A stretch of 27,440 bases of DNA from Sphaerochaetaceae bacterium (GTDB lineage: Bacteria > Spirochaetota > Spirochaetia > Sphaerochaetales > Sphaerochaetaceae): positions 1 to 27,440 of the forward strand of contig JAEDOD010000014.1 of the NCBI GenBank assembly GCA_016302165.1. The letters run 5' to 3'. Every line of letters starts with the position of its first letter. The stretch's first letter is position 1. The translations under genes were made by a program, and so were the position numbers. Shown here piece after piece: positions 24,002 to 27,440 of the stretch. The notes beneath the pieces were generated by a model. That model had not been told where the DNA came from. It was given only the letters and a program-made list of their open reading frames with translations, and made no database searches.

Positions 24002-24336
24002 ATGGTGCTTTTTCAAAATGGCTGACGGATCTTAGCTACTGGTGGATTCTACTCGCTGCAGCATTGATCCTCTTAGGCCTATATTTCGTTTTTAATGCCT
24101 TTGAAAGGACCAGAAAGGTGAAGCTGCAGCTTCTTGTCCTTTCTGCAATGGATCTGGTGACTCTTCTGTTCTTCCTGCTTACCTTCAATCTCAGAATCAG
24201 TAAGCTTGCTGCAGAATCAGGAGCTACTCCAAGAACAATGCCTCGTCTTTGGGCTCTATTCATGCTCTTCATCTCCATCGTCTATCCTATCGTCTCTCCA
24301 ATCCTCAAGAAGAGGAAGGAAAGAAAGAATAGCTGA
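24002..24336 (+). pseudogene. Small membrane protein with apparent one-base frameshift
   Basis: An ATG at 24002 with AAGGA 6 nt upstream starts MVLF and then meets a stop after seven codons. The following 105 residues in another frame encode three membrane segments (WWILLAAALILLGLYFVF; LVTLLFFLLTF; LWALFMLFISIVYPIV) and a Lys/Arg-rich tail. One extra base in the T5 run at 24009-24013 (or the A4 run after it) would join the two frames into a continuous protein of about 111 residues. The uninterrupted frame reaches back to 23833 but that N-terminus looks non-coding. The ATPRTMP segment before the last helix faintly recalls TctB subunits of tripartite tricarboxylate transporters. A sequencing error or phase-variable tract would look the same. 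Confidence 0.5.
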
Positions 24337-24353
24337 TGGCATTCCTACTATAC

Positions 24354-24381
24354 GGGCCCATCTTCTCATGTGGATGGGCCC
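24354..24381 (+). terminator. Hairpin after small membrane protein
   Basis: A perfect 9-bp stem (GGGCCCATC/GATGGGCCC) with a 10-nt loop, followed by ATTTAAATT. It lies 17 bp after the stop at 24336. The T run is weak, so termination efficiency is uncertain. Confidence 0.6.
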
Positions 24382-24388
24382 ATTTAAA

Positions 24389-24417
24389 TTGCCTCTACGT
24401 AATGGAATTATTATATT
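24389..24417 (+). promoter_or_regulatory. Predicted promoter of DUF2974 gene
   Basis: TTGCCT at 24389-24394 and TATATT at 24412-24417 with 17 bp between them; the -10 box matches five of six bases. Transcription would start near 24424, just before AGGAGGA at 24434-24440. Confidence 0.5.
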
Positions 24418-24445
24418 AGTGTAAGTTCAGGACAGGAGGAGAGCC

Positions 24446-25567
24446 ATCAACAGCTATAATGCCATAGATTATCTGGATTGGAGAGGAGATCTTTCCTTTT
24501 CTGCATCACCCTTCAATGAGGTGGATGCCTTCCTTTGCTCCCAGATAGCTACAGCAGACTTCACTTCCATTATTCCTGAGAAGGGAGAGATCACTCTGTC
24601 AGAAGCCTTTGATGAGTATTTCAAGATTCATAGTGTGGAAGATAGCCTTGGAGTCCTCCAGTCCCAATATGTAGTAGGTATGTATGACAAGGTCAGGCAT
24701 ACTAAAAGATTCTCCTCCGTCCGTCTTCGCCATCAGGTGAATCTCTACAACAAAGAGAAGTCTGAGCAGTTCAGTGCCCTTACCATGGTGATTCCAGACG
24801 GCTCCATGGTCATAGGATTTAGAGGTACTGATGACACTATCATAGGCTGGAAGGAGGACTGTAATCTTTCTGTGTATGAGACGGTGCCTGCCCAGAAGGA
24901 TGCCCTTGATTATCTTTCGTCTGAAGCTTCCTTCGACAATTCTTCCCCCATCACGATATGCGGCCACTCCAAGGGAGGGAATCTTTCCCTCTATTCTGCG
25001 GTGAAGGCTGAGAAATGGATAAGAAACCGGATTGTGAAGGCCTACAGCTTTGACGGACCGGGGTTCCGTCCTTCCTTCTTCCAGAGCGAAGGATACGCTG
25101 ATATTCAGGATAGGCTTTCAACCTACTGGTCGCAGAACTCACTGGTAGGAGTGCTCCTCGAAAGCGCAGGGAAGGTAGAGATTGTCCACAGCAGAGTATT
25201 TGGAACCCTAGCGCATGACGGCTTCAACTGGACAGTAATGGGTACATCCTTCCAGAGGGAAAAGAGACTTTCTGATTTCTCTCTCCTTTTCGAGAAGCTT
25301 ACAGGAAGCTTTGTGGAGAACGCTACAGAGGAGGAGAAGATCTCTCTCTTTACAGAGCTCTTCGATGCTCTCCAGAGTAGTGGATGCACCACTCTCACTG
25401 AGCTTACCAGAATGAATATCAAGGACACTATAAAGTTCCTCCACTCCCTTAATGGCAGCAGAAAGGTTAAGGAGTTCATCAAGGCCATGGTGAAGGCCCT
25501 GGGGGAAGAGGGAGCAAGAAAAATAGGCCTACTTGGCACCAGGGATGGGCAAGAGGGCAAGAATTGA
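24446..25567 (+). CDS. DUF2974 (Mbeg1-like) alpha/beta-hydrolase protein with non-canonical start
   Basis: The first ordinary start in frame is a GTG at 24521, but the 25 codons before it clearly encode the family's N-terminus (NSYNAIDYLDWRGDLSF, then PFNEVDAF). The frame there begins with ATC at 24446, 5 nt after a perfect AGGAGGA, where an ATG would be expected. From ATC the protein has 373 residues. It carries FRGTDD at about 125-130 and the lipase-like nucleophile elbow GHSKGG (Ser175), typical of the Mbeg1-like group, which are predicted serine hydrolases without known substrate. No signal peptide, so cytoplasmic. The second half is family-specific. Either ATC is used as a start, or the gene is translated from GTG or silenced. 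Confidence 0.8.
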   Translation: MNSYNAIDYLDWRGDLSFSASPFNEVDAFLCSQIATADFTSIIPEKGEITLSEAFDEYFKIHSVEDSLGVLQSQYVVGMYDKVRHTKRFSSVRLRHQVNLYNKEKSEQFSALTMVIPDGSMVIGFRGTDDTIIGWKEDCNLSVYETVPAQKDALDYLSSEASFDNSSPITICGHSKGGNLSLYSAVKAEKWIRNRIVKAYSFDGPGFRPSFFQSEGYADIQDRLSTYWSQNSLVGVLLESAGKVEIVHSRVFGTLAHDGFNWTVMGTSFQREKRLSDFSLLFEKLTGSFVENATEEEKISLFTELFDALQSSGCTTLTELTRMNIKDTIKFLHSLNGSRKVKEFIKAMVKALGEEGARKIGLLGTRDGQEGKN

Positions 25568-25645
25568 GGTTTCTTGAAATAATTAGTGATGGTAATTCTA
25601 GCCATATAAGGTGAAAAATACCTTAAAGGCGGATAGCTAATCAAA

Positions 25646-25667
25646 ACATATGTTTAATTAAATATGT
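25646..25667. repeat. AT-rich imperfect dyad upstream of pspA
   Basis: ACATA and TATGT flank the palindrome TTTAATTAAA, with two extra bases on the left. It lies about 55-80 bp before the predicted pspA transcription start, where an activator of a sigma-54 promoter could bind. The function is inferred from position only. Confidence 0.35.
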
Positions 25668-25690
25668 GCTATTTCCTTTCTTCTATGGAA

Positions 25691-25723
25691 ATTAATGAAA
25701 ATTGGCACACCCTTTTCATTAAT
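25691..25723. promoter_or_regulatory. Sigma-54-like pspA promoter inside a perfect inverted repeat
   Basis: TTGGCAC at 25702-25708 and TTTTC at 25713-25717 resemble a sigma-54 -24/-12 promoter; the GG and the final C have the right spacing, but the -13 G is T. This would start transcription near 25729, 17 bp before the pspA ATG. The element is enclosed by a perfect 11-bp inverted repeat (ATTAATGAAAA at 25691-25701 and TTTTCATTAAT at 25713-25723, 11-bp loop). The -12 part overlaps the right arm, so a repressor dimer there would block the promoter. Confidence 0.45.
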
Positions 25724-25745
25724 GAAGGCATAAGGAGAAAAACAA

Positions 25746-26402
25746 ATGAGCGTATTCAGAAGAATAAAGACAATCGTAGATTCAAACATCAATTCCCTTC
25801 TCGATAAGGCAGAGGATCCAGAGAAGCTTAATAGACTTATGATAGCTGAAATGGAGGAAGCTGCTGTAAGGGCAGAAAACGAAGTGAAGAAGCTTGAAGA
25901 AGAGATGGAAGAAAGCGGAAAGAGAGTAGAGGAAGCTGAGAAAGCCATTTCCCGTTGGCAGAAGAGAGCTGAGATGGCTATAGATAAGGGCCAGGATGAT
26001 ATGGCCAAGGAAGCCATCAGGGCACGTAAGGCTTCTGAAGATATATATGGAATTCTTAAGGCTGAAGAGGAGTCTCTTTCTGCTAGATGCAAGGAACTCT
26101 CAGAGGAAAAGGAAGAAATGGAGAAAAAGATCCAGGAAGCAAAGGAAAGGGTCATTTCAATGCCTAGGAAGGAAAAGAAGGAGAAGACAAAGGAAGAGAA
26201 GCCTAAGAAGGCAGCTCCTGGTCCTAAGGCCCGCTTTGAGGAGATGGAAAGAAGGATCGACAGACTTGAAGGATACAGAAAGCTGAGAGAAGAAAAGGAA
26301 GAAGCAGAGAAGGAAGAGAAGTCTGTAGAGGAAAGAATGGAAGACATGGAGATAGAAGAGGAGATCAGAAGGATCAAAACTGAAAAGGGAATGGCAGTAT
26401 GA
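25746..26402 (+). CDS. pspA: PspA/IM30 family membrane-stress protein
   Basis: A 218-residue protein that is almost entirely charged coiled coil (residues about 25-140 and 170-215), the hallmark of PspA, which assembles into ESCRT-III-like rods on damaged inner membranes. The N-terminus MSVFRRIKTIVDSNINSLLDKAEDPEKL contains the membrane-inserting amphipathic helix and the DPEK motif typical of the family (shown here as one stretch from residue 1 to about 28). A low-complexity Lys/Pro linker lies near residue 145-160. AAGGAG lies 8 nt before the ATG. The stop overlaps the next gene as ATGA, and pspC follows. Length matches the family. Confidence 0.9.
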   Translation: MSVFRRIKTIVDSNINSLLDKAEDPEKLNRLMIAEMEEAAVRAENEVKKLEEEMEESGKRVEEAEKAISRWQKRAEMAIDKGQDDMAKEAIRARKASEDIYGILKAEEESLSARCKELSEEKEEMEKKIQEAKERVISMPRKEKKEKTKEEKPKKAAPGPKARFEEMERRIDRLEGYRKLREEKEEAEKEEKSVEERMEDMEIEEEIRRIKTEKGMAV

Positions 26403-26656
26403 ACGCTCTGAGAATAGTTGCCCTCATAGCCGCTTTCATCTTAGGAGTTGCCGCAATCTTCAGAGGCGAGAGAAACAAGAGGGATCGGTATAGACAAGAC
26501 TCCACAGAAAGGGAAGAGGATAGTGAAGAAACTAAAGCCAAGGTGGAGAAGGTTGTTGATGAAACCTTCAATGCCATGGAAAAGGGCAGAGAGAAGCTGG
26601 AGACAGCATTTGTAGATATTAAGGGAAAGATCAGAAACACAAAGGATAATGAATAG
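26399..26656 (+). CDS. Small single-pass membrane protein of psp operon
   Basis: An 85-residue protein with one N-terminal membrane segment (ALRIVALIAAFILGVAAIF, residues 3-21) followed by a highly charged, probably helical cytoplasmic tail. Its start overlaps the pspA stop as ATGA and it ends 12 bp before pspC. The topology and position recall PspB or PspD, but there is no clear sequence match. It may link PspA and PspC at the membrane. Confidence 0.7.
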   Translation: MNALRIVALIAAFILGVAAIFRGERNKRDRYRQDSTEREEDSEETKAKVEKVVDETFNAMEKGREKLETAFVDIKGKIRNTKDNE

Positions 26657-26668
26657 GAGAAAAAGAAA

Positions 26669-27001
26669 ATGAATGGAAATAGATGGGAAAGATCAAGATA
26701 TGGAATGGTGCTTGGAGTTGCAAGAGGTTTTTCAGACTGGACAGGAGTTCCTGTGTTCCTTGTTAGAATTGGGTTTGTAATAATAGCCCTAGCAACAAAT
26801 GTGGCTCCAGCCTTGATTGCATACTTTGCTCTAGCTCTCCTCCTTCCTGAGGAAAGAAGGGAAGAAGAGTACAGCAAGGAAAAGGATGAAATGAACAGAA
26901 AGTATGAAAGCCTGAAGAGAAAGGTTGAGAAGATGGAAGACAACCTCTTCAACAAGGAAAGACAGTGGGATGAGCATTTCAGAGCTGAGTGCTCCCGCTA
27001 A
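26669..27001 (+). CDS. pspC: PspC domain protein
   Basis: A 110-residue protein. The PspC domain (residues about 8-60) shows the family pattern MVLGVARGFSDWTGVPVFLVR, with GVxxGxAxxxGxxxxxVR spacing, followed by the membrane segment IGFVIIALATN...LIAYFALALLLPEE. A charged coiled coil fills residues 65-105. PspC senses envelope stress and recruits PspA to the inner membrane. Third gene of the operon; a terminator follows 19 bp later. Confidence 0.9.
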   Translation: MNGNRWERSRYGMVLGVARGFSDWTGVPVFLVRIGFVIIALATNVAPALIAYFALALLLPEERREEEYSKEKDEMNRKYESLKRKVEKMEDNLFNKERQWDEHFRAECSR

Positions 27002-27020
27002 TATTTATACTCCGTTATGG

Positions 27021-27043
27021 TCCCCGGAATCCTACTCCGGGGA
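27021..27043 (+). terminator. Terminator of psp operon
   Basis: A perfect 8-bp stem (TCCCCGGA/TCCGGGGA) with a 7-nt loop, followed by TAATTTT. It lies 19 bp after the pspC stop. Confidence 0.7.
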
Positions 27044-27059
27044 TAATTTTCAAGAATAA

Positions 27060-27099
27060 CCGCCTCTTACTGAAAGACTCTTTTCAGAGAAAGTAGCGG
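27060..27099. other. Interrupted stem-loop between convergent genes
   Basis: CCGC/GCGG, TACT/AGTA and GAAA/TTTC can stack into a 12-bp interrupted stem with a 6-nt loop and two internal bulges. On the minus strand it is followed by TTATTCTTG, so it could terminate the nuclease gene, whose stop lies about 94 bp away. It could also be part of a small RNA. Nothing else is seen between 27044 and 27192. Confidence 0.3.
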
Positions 27100-27192
27100 G
27101 TAAAACGCAAGGATATAGGGCAAATTGCCACATTTAGAGCTGTTGGAGCATGCAAACTTCATTTCTCCAGAGAGAGCAGGAAGGGCGTTTAA

Positions 27193-27440
27193 TCAGGCCC
27201 TCTCTATCCTGGCCCTGTGCTCCTTTGTCTTGGAGTCATATGTTATGGCCACAAGGAGAAGATTCTCTCTATACTTCTCCAGAGCTTCGGGATACCTGCG
27301 CTCCCTTATCTGACTTATGGCAGCATCTACCGTATCGTCCTTCTTGAGCTCTATGATTATTGCTGGAACATCCGGCTTGTATGGGATGAAGGCAACATCT
27401 GCATATCCCTTTCCTGCTGGGAGCTCGTTCACTATGGTGT
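27193..27440 (-). CDS. PD-(D/E)XK nuclease-domain protein, C-terminal part
   Basis: The frame is open to the window edge, so the gene starts outside; the GTG at 27432 is internal by homology. The visible 82 residues hold the catalytic core of the PD-(D/E)XK fold: GKGYADVAF supplies the Asp and PAIIIELKKD supplies the Glu-x-Lys. The tail (AISQIRERRYPEAL, LLLVAITYD) matches the end of the nuclease-like domain found at the C-terminus of AAA-ATPase-like proteins (DUF1703/PDDEXK_9), which are abundant and multicopy in gut spirochaetes and Bacteroidetes. Their biological role is unclear. Confidence 0.8.
   Translation of the reverse strand, partial: TIVNELPAGKGYADVAFIPYKPDVPAIIIELKKDDTVDAAISQIRERRYPEALEKYRENLLLVAITYDSKTKEHRARIERA

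Noticed and set aside
25658..26377. Minus-strand Ser/Phe-rich frame of 239 codons
   Set aside because: It is the mirror of the Glu/Lys coiled-coil codons of pspA. It has no start signal and its product is low-complexity.

Overview
The window reads as chromosomal DNA of a host-associated or fermentative spirochaete, most likely of the Sphaerochaetaceae/Treponemataceae type. This is inferred from several traits: sugar-binding proteins whose signal peptides end in FAQGAEE or FAGGSSE, a double-membrane layout with lipoproteins and a probable outer-membrane protein, many ATGA/TAATG gene overlaps, two CUT1 sugar ABC systems without their own ATPase, and a PspA/PspC operon. No sequence search was possible, so the lineage is a working guess. 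There is no rRNA, tRNA, CRISPR array or recognisable IS element.

Layout. (a) 1-4568, plus strand: four tightly packed genes for secreted proteins: a 5'-truncated fibronectin-III-like protein, a 726-residue multi-domain FnIII-like lipoprotein, a small lipoprotein and a probable outer-membrane protein. No function can be named; this is the least explained part of the window. (b) 4602-9324, minus strand: a sugar uptake operon (binding protein, MalF-like and MalG-like permeases) ending in the amylomaltase malQ, probably for malto-oligosaccharides. Three copies of ACTAAACT plus one inverted copy lie upstream of its promoter. (c) 9602-11876, plus strand: a TetR regulator with a drug/lipid-type ABC exporter (ATPase and ABC-2 permease). 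A perfect 17-bp palindrome sits at the predicted transcription start. (d) 12069-18663, plus strand: LacI regulator, binding protein, two permeases and a GH42 beta-galactosidase. The gene order matches ganR-ganS-ganP-ganQ-ganA of Bacillus, so galacto-oligosaccharide/galactan use is more likely than maltose use. A LacI-type operator precedes it. (e) 18849-20560, plus strand: both subunits of aconitase X, facing a minus-strand flavin oxidoreductase of the 2,4-dienoyl-CoA reductase family (20624-22675). (f) 22828-24336: an MgtC/SapB membrane protein, a LysR C-terminal remnant and a small membrane protein apparently broken by a one-base frameshift. This looks like a decay scar. (g) 24446-25567: a DUF2974 hydrolase-like protein whose reading frame has no ordinary start codon where the family begins; an ATC stands there. 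(h) 25746-27001: pspA, a small membrane protein and pspC, behind a sigma-54-like promoter enclosed by a perfect inverted repeat. (i) 27193-27440, minus strand: the C-terminal end of a PD-(D/E)XK nuclease-domain protein that runs out of the window.

How it fits together. The central 14 kb is carbohydrate uptake and breakdown. Both uptake operons place a strong GC-rich hairpin directly after the binding-protein gene, the usual way to make more binding protein than permease, and both must borrow a shared MsmK/UgpC-type ATPase encoded elsewhere. The rest is envelope biology: exported FnIII-like proteins, an exporter, MgtC and the Psp membrane-stress module.
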